A stretch of DNA of 64,000 bases from Azospirillum isscasi (GTDB lineage: Bacteria > Pseudomonadota > Alphaproteobacteria > Azospirillales > Azospirillaceae). How positions within the stretch are numbered: the first letter of the stretch is position 1; every line of letters starts with the position of its first letter. The stretch lies in the NCBI RefSeq assembly GCF_030849505.1, contig NZ_JAUJFI010000002.1, forward strand, positions 1 to 64,000, in the 5' to 3' direction. A program made the position numbers and the translations under genes. A model generated the notes under the pieces. The model did not search any database. It saw only the letters and a program-made list of their open reading frames with translations, and had not been told where the DNA came from. This document shows, in pieces, positions 15,835 through 25,574 of the stretch.

Positions 15835-17601
15835 ATGCCTCATGACGTTCCGCTTATATCCACCATTGCCATCGCATTCGGGTTGGCCTTCGTCTTCGGA
15901 TACATCGCCGACCGCATCCGTTTGCCTCCCCTCGTCGGCTATCTGGTCGCCGGCATCATCGTCGGCCCCTTCACGCCGGGCTTCGTCGCGGACGGCGGTC
16001 TGGCCGCGCAGCTGGCTGAAATCGGCGTCATTCTCCTGATGTTCGGCGTCGGGCTTCACTTCTCGCCTTCGGACCTGCTGGCGGTCCGGAAGATCGCCAT
16101 TCCCGGCGCGGTCGGCCAGATCGGCCTCGCCACCGCGCTGGGCGTCGGGCTGGCATGGCTGTGGGGCTGGAGTCTCGGCGCGGGCCTCGTGCTGGGCCTC
16201 AGCCTGTCGGTGGCGAGCACGGTGGTGCTGCTGAAGGCCCTGGAAGAGCGCGACATGCTGAACACCGCCGAAGGCCGGGTGGCGGTCGGCTGGCTGATCG
16301 TCGAGGATCTCGCGATGGTCCTGGCGCTCGTCCTGCTGCCGGCCCTGGCGGAGGTTCTGGGCGGCCACGCGCCGGGCGCCGCGGGCGGCCATGGGGCGGG
16401 ATCGGACGGGCCGATCTGGCTGACGCTGGCCCTCACGCTCGGCAAGGTGGCTGCCTTTTCCGTTCTGGCGATTCTGCTCGGCCCACGGGTCGTTCCGGTG
16501 ATCCTGACCAACGTCGCCCGCACCGGCTCGCGGGAACTGTTCACCCTGTCGGTTCTCGCCATTGCGCTGGGCGTCGCTTACGGCTCGGCGGTGCTGTTCG
16601 GGGTGTCCTTCGCGCTCGGCGCCTTCTTCGCGGGCGTGGTACTGAACGAATCGCGCTTCAGCCACAAGGCGGCCACCGATTCGATGCCGTTGCAGGACGC
16701 CTTCGCCGTTCTGTTCTTCGTGTCGGTCGGCATGCTGTTCGACCCCTCGATCCTTATCCGCGACCCTCTGGCGGTCATCGCCGTGGTCGCCCTGATTGTC
16801 GTGGGCAAATCGCTGATCGCCTTCGGCATCGTGATCCTGCTGCGCTTCCCGGTGGGCATGGGTCTGGCGGTGTCGGCCAGCCTCGCGCAGATCGGCGAGT
16901 TCTCCTTCATTCTCGTCGGGTTGGGCATGTCGCTCGGCCTGCTGCCGGAGGAGGGCCGCGACCTCGTGCTGGCCGGCGCGCTGCTGTCGATCACGCTGAA
17001 CCCGGCGGTCTTCGCGGCGGTCGGCGCGCTGCGCAAGCATCTCCAGGCCAAGCGGCCTGCCGGTGTTCCTCCCTACGGCTGGGAGCAGTTCGAGCAGCTT
17101 CAGAGCAGCCTCGCCGACGCCCGCCACCAGGCAGAGGAGCGCGAGAAGGAGCACAGCCTGCAAATCCAGGCGCTGGCCAAAACCTTCCCGGTGCTGTCCC
17201 TGCTGGACGCGCACGAGCAGGAACGGCTGATGATGCTGTTCCGGTCGAAGTCGGTGGTTCCCGGCGAGAGGATCATACGCAAGGGCGACCGCGCCAACGC
17301 CATGTACTTCATCTCCTCCGGCGCCGTGGAGGTGCTGATGGAGGGCCAGACCATCCGCCTGGGTGCCGGCACCATGTTCGGCGAGATGGCCCTGCTGAGC
17401 GGCCAGCGGCGGAACGCCGACGTTGCCGCGGTCGATTACTGCCAGCTTCAGGTCCTTGACCGGCGTGACTTCAACCAGTTCACGGCCCGGCACCCGGCGC
17501 TGCGCACGGCCCTGATCGAGATGGCCGCGCAGCGGCGCCGGATGAACCAGCCGGACACCACGGCCCAGGACACCACGGCGGCATCGGAGACCGCCGCCTG
17601 A
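15835..17601 (+). CDS. Cation:proton antiporter (CPA2/KefB-like) with C-terminal cyclic-nucleotide-binding domain
   Basis: This 588-residue protein has about 12 membrane helices in residues 1-400, starting FVFGYIADRIRLPPLVGYLVAG. They include the CPA2 motif GWLIVEDLAMV and AQIGEFSFILVGLG, as in KefB and YbaL. A charged helical linker follows, then a cNMP-binding domain (about residues 455-575) with GERIIRKGD, ISSGAVEVL and the phosphate-binding cassette FGEMALLSGQRRNADVAA, which looks intact. Relatives such as KefB and YbaL usually end in a TrkA-N domain instead. It probably exchanges K+ or Na+ for protons under nucleotide control. The start ATG follows weakly conserved upstream sequence. Confidence 0.85.
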   Translation: MPHDVPLISTIAIAFGLAFVFGYIADRIRLPPLVGYLVAGIIVGPFTPGFVADGGLAAQLAEIGVILLMFGVGLHFSPSDLLAVRKIAIPGAVGQIGLATALGVGLAWLWGWSLGAGLVLGLSLSVASTVVLLKALEERDMLNTAEGRVAVGWLIVEDLAMVLALVLLPALAEVLGGHAPGAAGGHGAGSDGPIWLTLALTLGKVAAFSVLAILLGPRVVPVILTNVARTGSRELFTLSVLAIALGVAYGSAVLFGVSFALGAFFAGVVLNESRFSHKAATDSMPLQDAFAVLFFVSVGMLFDPSILIRDPLAVIAVVALIVVGKSLIAFGIVILLRFPVGMGLAVSASLAQIGEFSFILVGLGMSLGLLPEEGRDLVLAGALLSITLNPAVFAAVGALRKHLQAKRPAGVPPYGWEQFEQLQSSLADARHQAEEREKEHSLQIQALAKTFPVLSLLDAHEQERLMMLFRSKSVVPGERIIRKGDRANAMYFISSGAVEVLMEGQTIRLGAGTMFGEMALLSGQRRNADVAAVDYCQLQVLDRRDFNQFTARHPALRTALIEMAAQRRRMNQPDTTAQDTTAASETAA

Positions 17602-17633
17602 GCCCTGCGGGGAGATGCAATTCAGTGGAGCCG

Positions 17634-17663
17634 CCGCCGGGTCACCCGTCACGGGCCCGGCGG
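17634..17663 (+). terminator. Hairpin after the antiporter gene
   Basis: CCGCCGGG pairs with CCCGGCGG, with an inner CCCGT/ACGGG pairing, followed by TCTTCGC. It lies 33 bases after the stop codon. The T-tract is weak. Confidence 0.5.
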
Positions 17664-17700
17664 TCTTCGCAGGCTCATCGTGCCAGCAAAGCAAAAGAAA

Positions 17701-17730
17701 AAGCCTTGGAGCCGCTAAGCTCCAAGGCTT
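17701..17730 (-). terminator. Rho-independent terminator of tRNA-Pro
   Basis: AAGCCTTGGAGC pairs perfectly with GCTCCAAGGCTT over a six-base loop. Read leftwards it runs into TTTCTTTTGCTTT. It lies 18 bases after the tRNA 3' end. Confidence 0.92.
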
Positions 17731-17748
17731 CTCTTCCGTTCCGGAACT

Positions 17749-17825
17749 TGGTCGGAGCGACAGGATTTGAACCTGCGACCCCCAGACCCCCAGTCTGATG
17801 CGCTACCAGGCTGCGCTACGCTCCG
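17749..17825 (-). tRNA. tRNA-Pro (anticodon GGG)
   Basis: The 77-base gene folds as a complete cloverleaf. The acceptor stem CGGAGCG pairs with CGCTCCG and is followed by an encoded A-CCA end. The D arm contains GCGCAGCCTGGTAGCGC. The anticodon stem TCAGA/TCTGG holds the loop CTGGGGG, with GGG as anticodon. The T arm is CGCAGGTTCAAATCCTGTCG. It reads CCC and CCU proline codons. A strong terminator follows. Confidence 0.97.
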
Positions 17826-17924
17826 TTCGACGGACCGCCCTTCGTTCCGGAAGGGAGCGGGACTATAGCCGGGACCTTGGTCCAACGCAAGCGCTACAGT
17901 TCACTTTTTTCACGTTTCCTGAAA

Positions 17925-18413
17925 TTATTTCCCTTCCCCATTTGCGAGCAATAACCTCGCCTCTTTCAACTCATCCAGGGCTTGGGCAATGGCCTGTCGG
18001 ACGGCGCTCGGCATCGTCTCCGACGCGGCGTCCGATACCTCCTCCGCCTCATCCGGATCGGCGTCCGCTGCATCCGGGGGGCCTTCCAAAGGCGTTTCCA
18101 GGGCGTCGGGCTCGTCCAACCCGAGGCTTCCCCTCCGGTTCTCCGGATCGCCGTCCACCTGCCCGTCCTTCAAAAGGCGCTGGACGCCCTTGATCGTGTA
18201 GCCCTCGCCATACAGCAAGCTCTGGATCTGCCGCAGCAACTCCACGTCTTCCGGACGGTAATAGCGCCGCCCCCCGCCGCGCTTGAGCGGGCGGAGCTGC
18301 GGGAACTTGCCTTCCCAGAAGCGCAACACATGCTGCGGCACGTCCAACTCGGACGAAACCTCGCTGATCGTGCGGAAGGCCGTGGCGGACTTTGCGATGC
18401 CGCGCGCTTTCAT
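17925..18413 (-). CDS. MerR family transcriptional regulator
   Basis: This 162-residue protein has an N-terminal MerR-type helix-turn-helix: [20 protein letters not shown], then a wing with [15 protein letters not shown]. The RFWE and [18 protein letters not shown] forms are typical of the alphaproteobacterial MerR encoded next to ihfA. The middle (about residues 90-135) is acidic and probably disordered. A helix ends the protein. The start chosen is MKARG at 18413, since the upstream extension has no ribosome site. It is the last gene of the yceD-rpmF-plsX-fabH-ihfA-merR run. Its targets are unknown. Confidence 0.85.
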   Translation of the reverse strand: MKARGIAKSATAFRTISEVSSELDVPQHVLRFWEGKFPQLRPLKRGGGRRYYRPEDVELLRQIQSLLYGEGYTIKGVQRLLKDGQVDGDPENRRGSLGLDEPDALETPLEGPPDAADADPDEAEEVSDAASETMPSAVRQAIAQALDELKEARLLLANGEGK

Positions 18414-18453
18414 ATCCAGGCAACCTTGGTTGGCAGGCAATCGGAACGGCGGA

Positions 18454-18792
18454 TCAGGACACCGCCTTCACACGCTGCGCCTGGGCCTCTTCCGCCTCCA
18501 CGACCTCGTTGATGCGGTTCTTCAGGACGTGGCTCGCCCGGAAGACCAGGACGCGCCTGGGCAGGATCGGCACCTCTTCACCGGTCTTCGGGTTGCGGCC
18601 GACCCGCTGCCCCTTCTGCCGGATTTGGAAACTGCCGAAGGACGAGATCTTGACCATCTCGCCGCGGGCCAGGGCGTCGGAGATCTCCTCCAGAACGCTT
18701 TCGACCAGATCGGCGGATTCGTTGCGCGACAGGCCGACCTCCTGGTAGACCGCTTCGCTGAGCTGCGCGCGTGTAACGGTGTTTTGTGACAT
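18454..18792 (-). CDS. ihfA: Integration host factor alpha subunit
   Basis: IhfA joins IhfB to form a DNA-bending protein used in replication, recombination and transcription. The protein has 112 residues. The motifs [43 protein letters not shown] and the tip of the DNA-inserting arm [11 protein letters not shown] are diagnostic. It lies 41 bases before the MerR gene and 151 bases after fabH on the same strand, in a conserved alphaproteobacterial order. Confidence 0.95.
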   Translation of the reverse strand: MSQNTVTRAQLSEAVYQEVGLSRNESADLVESVLEEISDALARGEMVKISSFGSFQIRQKGQRVGRNPKTGEEVPILPRRVLVFRASHVLKNRINEVVEAEEAQAQRVKAVS

Positions 18793-18943
18793 GGTTCGCT
18801 TCCCCCCCGAAACCATAGGGGAAAAACCGTAATCCGGGGAAAGAACCCGGTCAATTCAAAAGCTTGGATCGCATCGTTGTGAGCAGCGCAGCAAACGCAG
18901 CCTTTCAGCGAACGGACCGGAGGAACCGGGCGGGATGCGCCGT

Positions 18944-19915
18944 TTACCAGCGCACCATGGCAGCACCCCAGGTCAGGCCGCCGCCGATGGCCTCCATGAG
19001 GATCAGGTCGCCCCGCTTCACGCGGCCATCATGCACCGCCTCGCACAGCGCCAGCGGAATCGACGCCGCGGAGGTGTTGCCGTGTCGGTCGACCGTCAGC
19101 ACGACCTTGTCGGTCGGCAGCTTCAGCTTGCGGGCGATGCCGTCGATGATCCGCTGGTTGGCCTGATGCGGCACCAGCCAATCCACCGCCGCAGGCTCCA
19201 GCCCGTTGGCCGCCAGCGCCTCCTCCACGACGGAGGACAGCTTGCTGACGGCGTGGCGGAAGACCTCCTGCCCGTTCATCCGGACATGGCCCGCCGTGCC
19301 GGTGGCGGACGGACCGCCATCGACATAGAGCAGCCCGTACTGGGCGCCGTCCGAATGCAGGTGCGTGGACAGCACGCCGCGGTCCGCCGCGGTCCCCGCC
19401 GCGTCATAGCCTTCCATCACCACGGCACCGGCGCCGTCGCCGAACAGCACGCAGGTGGTGCGGTCCTTCCAGTCCAGCAGGCGGGAGAAGGTCTCCGCGC
19501 CGATGACCAGGGCGCGGGTGGCCTGCCCGAGGCGGATGAAATTGTCGGCGATGGACATCGCGTAGACGAAGCCGGCGCACACCGCCTGGATGTCCAGCGC
19601 GAAGCCCTTGGCCCCAAGCGCCGCCTGCACCTTCGTCGCGGTGGCAGGGAAGGTGTTGTCCGGAGTCGTCGTCGCCAGCACGATGCAGTCGATGCTGGCG
19701 GCGTCCACCCCGGCGTGCTCCAGCGCACGGGTCGCCGCGGCGATGGCGAGATCGGAGGTCAGTTCCCCATCGGCGGCGATGTGGCGCGACCTGATGCCGG
19801 TGCGCTGGACGATCCAGTCGTCCGACGTGTCCACACGGGCCTCGAGGTCACGATTCGTGACGACGTTGGCCGGAAGATAGGAACCGCAGCCGAGAATCCG
19901 GGAACGCTTGACCAT
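18944..19915 (-). CDS. fabH: Beta-ketoacyl-ACP synthase III
   Basis: FabH starts fatty-acid synthesis by condensing acetyl-CoA with malonyl-ACP. It has 323 residues. The catalytic triad is seen as Cys113 (AVCAGFVYA), His250 (PHQANQRI) and Asn280 (RHGNTSAAS). The start ATG lies four bases beyond the plsX stop codon, so the two are tightly coupled. Longer frames into plsX are not used. Confidence 0.96.
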   Translation of the reverse strand: MVKRSRILGCGSYLPANVVTNRDLEARVDTSDDWIVQRTGIRSRHIAADGELTSDLAIAAATRALEHAGVDAASIDCIVLATTTPDNTFPATATKVQAALGAKGFALDIQAVCAGFVYAMSIADNFIRLGQATRALVIGAETFSRLLDWKDRTTCVLFGDGAGAVVMEGYDAAGTAADRGVLSTHLHSDGAQYGLLYVDGGPSATGTAGHVRMNGQEVFRHAVSKLSSVVEEALAANGLEPAAVDWLVPHQANQRIIDGIARKLKLPTDKVVLTVDRHGNTSAASIPLALCEAVHDGRVKRGDLILMEAIGGGLTWGAAMVRW

Positions 19916-19919
19916 GATG

Positions 19920-20972
19920 CTAGACCGCCGCCGCCTTCGTGTCGGGAAGAGGCTTGGCGTCGCCCAGACGCTGCATCTCTTCCTTGATTCGGTCGTTGAA
20001 ACCGTTTGCCGCCAGATTGTAGGCCACACCGATGGCGTTGGCGAACCCGATGGCGTCGGTGCCCCCGTGGCTCTTCACGCAGACGCCGCGCAGGCCCAGG
20101 AACATGGCGCCGTTGTAGCGGCGCGGATCGGTGCGCTGCTTCAACCGCTTGAAGGCCCCACGGGCCAGCAGATAACCGAGACGCGCCGTCCAGGAGGACT
20201 GGAACGTCCGGCGCAGGAACTCCGTGAAGAGCTTCGCCGTGCCTTCGGCGGTCTTCAGGGCGACGTTGCCGGTGAAGCCGTCGGTGACGATCACGTCCAC
20301 CGTGCCGGTGGCGATGTCGTTGCCCTCGACGAATCCATGGAAGCGTCCCGGCAGCGGCATTTCGCGCAGACGGCCCGCGGCGGCGCGGACCACCTCGTTC
20401 CCCTTCACCTCTTCCGACCCGATGTTCAGCACGCCGATGGTCGGCTCGGACAGGTTCAACGCGGTGCGCGCGAAGACCGCGCCCATCACGGCGAACTGCA
20501 CGAGATTCTCGGGCTGGCATTCGGTGTTGGCGCCGAGGTCGAGCATAACGCTCTCCCCCCGCAAGGTGGGGAAAAAGGACGCGATGGCCGGACGGTCGAT
20601 GCCCGGAATCGTCTTCAGCACGAACTTGGCCATGGCCATGAGCGCGCCGGTGTTGCCGGCGGACACCACGCAGGCGGCTTGCCCGCCCGCCACCGCATCG
20701 ATGGCGAGACGCATGCTCGACTGGCGTCCGGCACGCAGCGCGACCGATGGCTTGGCGTCGCCGGCCACGGCGTCCGGGGTGTGGCGCACCTCGGCCACCG
20801 CTTTCAAGGCGGGCCGCTGCGCGAGCAGCGGCTCGATGCGGGCGGTGTCCCCGAACAGCAGGTAATGGACCTGCGGGTGACGCTCGCGGGCGATATCCGC
20901 CCCGGCGATCACCATGTCGGGTCCTTTGTCACCGCCCATGGCATCAAGGGCAATGGTCAGGCGCTGGCTCAC
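19920..20972 (-). CDS. plsX: Phosphate acyltransferase
   Basis: PlsX converts acyl-ACP to acyl-phosphate, the donor for PlsY in phospholipid synthesis. The 350-residue length is normal. The start [19 protein letters not shown], the [11 protein letters not shown]-like [15 protein letters not shown], and the ALNVGEE-like [14 protein letters not shown] are diagnostic. It is a peripheral membrane enzyme. It lies between rpmF and fabH, the usual arrangement, and links lipid synthesis with ribosome production. Confidence 0.95.
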   Translation of the reverse strand: MSQRLTIALDAMGGDKGPDMVIAGADIARERHPQVHYLLFGDTARIEPLLAQRPALKAVAEVRHTPDAVAGDAKPSVALRAGRQSSMRLAIDAVAGGQAACVVSAGNTGALMAMAKFVLKTIPGIDRPAIASFFPTLRGESVMLDLGANTECQPENLVQFAVMGAVFARTALNLSEPTIGVLNIGSEEVKGNEVVRAAAGRLREMPLPGRFHGFVEGNDIATGTVDVIVTDGFTGNVALKTAEGTAKLFTEFLRRTFQSSWTARLGYLLARGAFKRLKQRTDPRRYNGAMFLGLRGVCVKSHGGTDAIGFANAIGVAYNLAANGFNDRIKEEMQRLGDAKPLPDTKAAAV

Positions 20973-21021
20973 CGCGGACAGGCTCCCTGGCTAGGACGTA
21001 GGGCGGCCAACCAAACCGCCA

Positions 21022-21207
21022 TCAGGCCGCCGGAGCGCTCTGAACCACTTCGCGCTGGTCGTAATGACCGCAGGAGCCGCAGACATGGTGCGGGCGCTTC
21101 AGCTCGCCGCAGTTCGAGCACTCGGCGTAGGACGAGGTCGGGAGAGCGTGGTGCGAGCGACGCATGTTGCGGCGCGACTTGGAGGTCTTCTTCTTCGGAA
21201 CAGCCAT
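21022..21207 (-). CDS. rpmF: 50S ribosomal protein L32
   Basis: This 61-residue protein begins [20 protein letters not shown], the L32 signature. It keeps a zinc ribbon with Cys30-x2-Cys33 and Cys43-x2-Cys46, so it is the zinc-binding (C+) form. It sits between yceD and plsX, as in most proteobacteria. Confidence 0.97.
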   Translation of the reverse strand: MAVPKKKTSKSRRNMRRSHHALPTSSYAECSNCGELKRPHHVCGSCGHYDQREVVQSAPAA

Positions 21208-21312
21208 GGCCGTAAACTCTCTTCATTGTAAAAGGCGGCCCGAAGAGGGGCCGCCTGACGCGAGCGGCATTCAATACGGCAATTGCCCTCGAAGGGCAAG
21301 CCCGTTCCGCCC

Positions 21313-21921
21313 TCAATTCTGTCGTTTCAGACGTTCCAGGACGGCGAACGGGTTCGGCTTCTCCGGATCGGCGCCGGCATCGTCACCGGCGGCGTCCGGC
21401 CCCTCCTCCTCCTCTTCGCCTTCGCTGTAGCCGCTGAACTCGATGCCTTCGGCGTGCGGGTAGGGATCGAGCGCCAGGGACAGGTGCTGGGCGGTCAGTT
21501 CGCCGATGTCGATGCGCCCGTTCGTCATGGCCTCGGGAATGTCCTCCTCGGCGACGTTCGGGTCGATCTCGATCTCGTCCTCCTCGCCGGGGACCATCGA
21601 CTCCGGCGCGAACAGGGCGCCGAACCGGTCGGACAGCCGGGCGGGCACCGGTTCCAAGGTGACGACGCAGGTCTGCACCACGTCGGCGTCCAGTTCCCCT
21701 TCGACGCGCACCATCTGGCCGCCGCGCACGGACCGCAGCCGGACGGTGGCGGTCAGCCGCCCGATTCCCTCCAGTTCGAAGCGGTCGGCCAGGGCCTTGC
21801 GCTCGGCCTCCGTCGCCTCGATGGTCTCAACCAGCTCGCCGTCGCGATGGACCGCGTCGGCGCGGACGACGCGCGAGAATTCCGGCGCGGGACCGGCGGA
21901 AAGCGGGGGCGTGTTGCGCAT
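21313..21921 (-). CDS. YceD family (DUF177) 23S rRNA accumulation protein
   Basis: This 202-residue protein matches YceD/DUF177, needed for normal 23S rRNA levels in E. coli. Its gene normally precedes rpmF, as here. The conserved centre includes VEGELDADVVQTCVVTLEPV (near residues 74-93) and DPNVAEEDIPEAMTNGRIDIGELTAQHLSLALDPYP further on (cited in part as landmarks). The C-terminus is strongly acidic (EGEEEEEGPD) and then ends NPFAVLERLKRQ. The start chosen is MRNTPPL. Confidence 0.87.
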   Translation of the reverse strand: MRNTPPLSAGPAPEFSRVVRADAVHRDGELVETIEATEAERKALADRFELEGIGRLTATVRLRSVRGGQMVRVEGELDADVVQTCVVTLEPVPARLSDRFGALFAPESMVPGEEDEIEIDPNVAEEDIPEAMTNGRIDIGELTAQHLSLALDPYPHAEGIEFSGYSEGEEEEEGPDAAGDDAGADPEKPNPFAVLERLKRQN

Positions 21922-22040
21922 GTCAGGCAATTCCTTGTCACAGCGCCCGTTCTGTTGCGGGCGCATCCTTGCTCATTGTCAGATGAATCCGGACGCCGGG
22001 AAAGGCAAGTCCGATTGATAAGAGGCGCGATCCGGCGGGA

Positions 22041-22592
22041 TCAGTCCGACTCCGCGGCGGGCGGCGGCCCGAAGCGGACCTCCCCGGCCAGGAGCGACTC
22101 CAGCGGCTGCGACTCCAGGCCCGCGGCCTCGCGCCGGACATAGGCCGCCATGACGGCCAGCCGCTCCGGCGGCACGTCGGGCACGGTGCCGTATATGTTG
22201 TTGTCGAGCGCCACCTCCAGCCCCTGCCCGCCATCCTCGGCCAGGGCGCGGTCATAGACCTCGATGCGGCCGGCGATGCCGCGGGCCATGGTCTTGATGC
22301 GCCGCCCGACTCCGCTGTCGCCCACCCCCTGCTCCATCAGCGACTTCTCGAAATGGTCGATCATCGCCTCGAACAGCAGGCGCGAGCGGTCCGCGGCGGC
22401 GGCCCCCTGCCCCTTCAGGCGCCGCATCACCAGGAAGACGTGAAGCACCACCATGTCGAAGCGCCCGTCCAGCGTGTCGGGAACGCCAAGATCACGGTAG
22501 AAGCCCGGCAACCGGGCCTGCGCCACGATCGTGAGATAGAATTCGGCAATGGCGCGGGCCTCACGCCGGCGCCGGAACAGGCGGTCGAGCAC
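22041..22592 (-). CDS. Ubiquinol-cytochrome c chaperone (Cbp3-like)
   Basis: This protein of about 183 residues belongs to the Ubiq_cyt_C_chap family, which helps assemble the cytochrome bc1 complex. Landmarks are IAEFYLTIVAQARLPGFYRD (near residues 13-32), RFDMVVLHVFLVMRRLKGQG, and the FEKSLMEQGVGDSGVGRRIK stretch. No ATG fits the family start. GTG at 22592, preceded by GAGAGAG, is preferred over a longer frame starting at 22655. It lies before yceD and is divergent from bamE, an order common in alphaproteobacteria. Confidence 0.85.
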   Translation of the reverse strand: MLDRLFRRRREARAIAEFYLTIVAQARLPGFYRDLGVPDTLDGRFDMVVLHVFLVMRRLKGQGAAAADRSRLLFEAMIDHFEKSLMEQGVGDSGVGRRIKTMARGIAGRIEVYDRALAEDGGQGLEVALDNNIYGTVPDVPPERLAVMAAYVRREAAGLESQPLESLLAGEVRFGPPPAAESD

Positions 22593-22623
22593 GGTTTCTC
22601 TCTCGCTCGGAGTTTCGTTGACA

Positions 22624-22649
22624 GGACAAACCGCGCGGTGCGATTGTCC
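22624..22649. promoter_or_regulatory. Inverted repeat in the bamE/chaperone intergenic region
   Basis: GGACAA and TTGTCC flank a self-complementary ACCGCGCGGT core, and TTGACA begins six bases to the left. It may mark the bamE promoter and an operator. The reading is tentative. Confidence 0.3.
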
Positions 22650-22722
22650 CGGCATTAGCGGGCGGAGTCCGGCCTGCCGCAAGGGTCCGGCGGGCCGCCC
22701 GCGCCATCATAGCCTGAGCACC

Positions 22723-23190
22723 ATGACGAGATCGATTCCTTCGGCGCTGTGCGCCTTCGCCTTTCTGGGTCTCGCCGTCTCCGCGTGCTCGCCCACCGTG
22801 GCGACCCGCGGCAACATGGCGGACCCCGACCGCATTGCCGAGATCAAGGCCGGCCAGTCGCGGCGGGAGGATGTGGCGGACATCCTCGGCACGCCGACCT
22901 CCGTGGGAACCTTCGACCAGAACGTCTGGTACTACATCGGCCAGAAGACGGAGAAGGTCGCCTTCTTCCAGCCGAGCGTGATGGAGCGCCGCGTGGTCGT
23001 CGTTCATTTCGACGACGCCGGCGTGGTGCGGGAGATGAAGCAGCTCGATGCCAGCGACGGCCAGCAGGTCGAGATGGTCGACCGCAGCACCCCCACCGCC
23101 GGGCGCGAATTGAGCTTCCTGGAACAGATGCTCGGCAACGTCGGGCGCTTCTCCGCCAAGGACGCGCGGGGCCGAGGCCCGGGCCGCTGA
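22723..23190 (+). CDS. bamE: Outer membrane assembly lipoprotein BamE (SmpA/OmlA)
   Basis: BamE is a small lipoprotein of the BAM complex, which inserts beta-barrel proteins in the outer membrane. The 155-residue protein has a lipoprotein signal with lipobox LAVSAC, so Cys21 is the probable lipidated residue. The SmpA/OmlA fold follows, with IAEIKAGQSRREDVADILGTP and DQNVWYYIGQKTEKVAFF. The C-terminal tail is longer than in E. coli, as in other alphaproteobacteria. A bidirectional terminator separates it from the convergent hppA. Confidence 0.9.
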   Translation: MTRSIPSALCAFAFLGLAVSACSPTVATRGNMADPDRIAEIKAGQSRREDVADILGTPTSVGTFDQNVWYYIGQKTEKVAFFQPSVMERRVVVVHFDDAGVVREMKQLDASDGQQVEMVDRSTPTAGRELSFLEQMLGNVGRFSAKDARGRGPGR

Positions 23191-23214
23191 CGCCACCGGC
23201 CTTCCGGAAACAGA

Positions 23215-23240
23215 AAAAGCCCCGCTTCCGCGGGGCTTTT
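23215..23240. terminator. Bidirectional terminator between bamE and hppA
   Basis: AAAAGCCCCGC pairs perfectly with GCGGGGCTTTT over a TTCC loop. T-runs occur on both strands, so it can end both convergent genes. Confidence 0.92.
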
Positions 23241-23265
23241 CTTTTGGTGCCGAACCGACGCGGGA

Positions 23266-25368
23266 TCAGCCGATCTGCGCGAGGATCGCCAGAAGCAGGA
23301 TCGCCACGATGTTGGTGATCTTGATCATCGGGTTGACCGCCGGGCCGGCGGTGTCCTTGTACGGGTCGCCGACGGTGTCGCCGGTCACTGCCGCCTTGTG
23401 CGCGTCGGAGCCCTTGCCGCCGTGGTTCCCCTCCTCGATGAACTTCTTGGCGTTGTCCCAGGCGCCGCCGCCGGACGTCATGGAGATGGCGACGAAGATC
23501 CCCGTCACGATGGTGCCCAGCAGCATGGCGCCCAGCGCGGCGAAGGCCTGGGCCTGACCGGCGATGGCGGCGATGACCACATACAGCACGACCGGCGCCA
23601 GAACCGGCAGCAGCGACGGGATCACCATCTCCTTGATCGCGGCGCGGGTCAGCATGTCCACGGCGCGGCCATAGTCCGGCTTCGCGGTGCCCTCCATGAT
23701 GCCGCTGATCTCGCGGAACTGGCGGCGTACCTCCACCACCACCGATCCCGCGGCGCGCCCGACCGCCGTCATGCCCATGGCCCCGAACAGGTAGGGCAGC
23801 AGCCCGCCGATCAGCAGCCCGACGACCACATAGGGATCGTCCAGCCGGAACTCGACCTTCACGTTCGGGAAATAGTGTTTCAGATCCTGCACATAGGCGG
23901 CGAACAGCACCAGTGCCGCCAGACCGGCGGAGCCGATGGCGTAGCCCTTGGTCACCGCCTTGGTGGTGTTGCCGACGGCGTCCAGCGCGTCGGTCGTCAC
24001 GCGGATGTCCTTCGGCATGTCGGACATTTCCGCGATGCCGCCCGCGTTGTCGGTCACCGGGCCGTAGGCGTCCAGAGCCACCACCATGCCGGCCAACGCA
24101 AGCATCGTGGTCGCAGCGATGCCGATTCCGAAGATGCCGGCCTGCCCATAGGCGATGATGATGCCGACGCAGATGACCAGGACCGGAAGCGCCGTCGCCT
24201 CCATCGACACGGCCAGACCCTGGATCACGTTGGTGCCGTGCCCCGTCTCCGACGAGCGGGCGACGCTGCGCACCGGGCGGAAAGCGGTGGAGGTGTAATA
24301 TTCGGTGATCCACACCAGCAGGCCGGTCACGCCCAGCCCGACCAGGGACGACACGAACAGGTTGCCGCCGGTCACGTAACCGCCGCCGTTCAACGCGATG
24401 GGCCGGGTGAAGCCGAACATGATCGCCGTCACGATCAGGATCAGCACCAGCGAGATGCCCGCGGTGGCGGCCAGGCCCTTGTAGAGGGCGGCCATGATGT
24501 TGTTGTTGCTGCCCAGCTTCACGAAGAAGGTGCCGGCGACCGAGGCGGCGATGCAGACCGCGCCGATGACCAGCGGATAGACCAGCAGCAGGCGGATCAC
24601 CTCCCCCGAAAAGAAAATCGCCGCCAGCAACATGGTGGCGACGATGGTGACGGCGTAGGTCTCGAACAGGTCGGCGGCCATACCGGCGCAGTCGCCGACG
24701 TTGTCGCCCACATTGTCGGCGATGACCGCGGGATTGCGGGGGTCGTCCTCCGGGATGCCGGCCTCCACCTTGCCCACCAGATCGGCGCCGACGTCGGCCC
24801 CCTTGGTGAAGATGCCTCCGCCCAGACGCGCGAAGATGGAAATCAGCGAGGCGCCGAAGCTGAGCGCCACCAGCGCCTCCAGCACGGCGCGGACCTCCAC
24901 CGGGTCGGTCACGCGGTAGACCATCGTCAGGATACCGTAATAGACGCCCACCCCCAGCAGGCCCAGCCCGACCACCAGCATGCCGGTGATCGCCCCCGCC
25001 TTGAAGGCGATGTCCAGCGCCGGGGCCAACCCCAGGGTCGCCGCCTGGGCCGTGCGCACGTTGGCGCGCACCGACACGTTCATCCCGATATAGCCGGCGG
25101 CGCCCGACAGGACCGACCCGATCAGGAAGCCGATGGCCACATGCAGGCCGAGGAACGCGCCGAGGATGATGAGAAGGACCACGCCCGCGATGGCGATGGT
25201 GGTGTATTGGCGGTTCAGGTAGGCTCGGGCGCCCTCCTGCACGGCCGCTGCGATCTCCTGCATGCGGTCGGTTCCGGCGGAGGCCGCCATGACTTGTCTG
25301 CCCGCGTAATACCCGTACGCCAAGGCCAACAGGCCGCTGGCGATGATGATGACGAACGCTGCTGCCAT
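23266..25368 (-). CDS. hppA: Membrane-bound proton-translocating pyrophosphatase (K+-independent type)
   Basis: HppA couples hydrolysis of pyrophosphate to proton pumping across the inner membrane. It has 700 residues and about 16 membrane helices. The substrate site shows [20 protein letters not shown] and [20 protein letters not shown]. The sequence [10 protein letters not shown] has lysine where K+-dependent enzymes have alanine, which marks the K+-independent proton pumps. The ATG start has GGGGGA six bases upstream; a TTG four codons earlier is not needed. Confidence 0.96.
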   Translation of the reverse strand: MAAAFVIIIASGLLALAYGYYAGRQVMAASAGTDRMQEIAAAVQEGARAYLNRQYTTIAIAGVVLLIILGAFLGLHVAIGFLIGSVLSGAAGYIGMNVSVRANVRTAQAATLGLAPALDIAFKAGAITGMLVVGLGLLGVGVYYGILTMVYRVTDPVEVRAVLEALVALSFGASLISIFARLGGGIFTKGADVGADLVGKVEAGIPEDDPRNPAVIADNVGDNVGDCAGMAADLFETYAVTIVATMLLAAIFFSGEVIRLLLVYPLVIGAVCIAASVAGTFFVKLGSNNNIMAALYKGLAATAGISLVLILIVTAIMFGFTRPIALNGGGYVTGGNLFVSSLVGLGVTGLLVWITEYYTSTAFRPVRSVARSSETGHGTNVIQGLAVSMEATALPVLVICVGIIIAYGQAGIFGIGIAATTMLALAGMVVALDAYGPVTDNAGGIAEMSDMPKDIRVTTDALDAVGNTTKAVTKGYAIGSAGLAALVLFAAYVQDLKHYFPNVKVEFRLDDPYVVVGLLIGGLLPYLFGAMGMTAVGRAAGSVVVEVRRQFREISGIMEGTAKPDYGRAVDMLTRAAIKEMVIPSLLPVLAPVVLYVVIAAIAGQAQAFAALGAMLLGTIVTGIFVAISMTSGGGAWDNAKKFIEEGNHGGKGSDAHKAAVTGDTVGDPYKDTAGPAVNPMIKITNIVAILLLAILAQIG

Positions 25369-25388
25369 CGGTTCCCCCAAATTTTTAT

Positions 25389-25407
25389 GGTATCGGGCCC
25401 GATTACC
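25389..25407. promoter_or_regulatory. Near-palindrome upstream of hppA
   Basis: GGTATCGGGCCCGATTACC is nearly self-complementary, with one unpaired base, and lies 21 bases before the hppA start codon. It could form a leader hairpin or bind a regulator. Nothing else is recognised in the rest of the 206-base gap. Confidence 0.3.
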
Positions 25408-25574
25408 GCCTTTGTCGTGAGAACGACCCGTGCAAAAGAAGGTGGATGACGGGCGAGTTGTTCATGAAAAGGATGCCGAACCGGCAGGCGCAATGCAACA
25501 GCCGCCACGCCCGAATTGGCGCGGCGAATTGGCCGAGGCGCTACTGACTTTCGGATAGGTTCTGTTCGGCGGGG

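Noticed and set aside
15619-17694. Leftward open frame of 691 codons opposite the antiporter
   Set aside because: It overlaps the antiporter gene and a terminator, and its product is low-complexity Gln, Arg, Gly and His.
23398-25449. Rightward open frame of 683 codons opposite hppA
   Set aside because: It is antisense to a clear pyrophosphatase and is low-complexity His, Gln and Asp.
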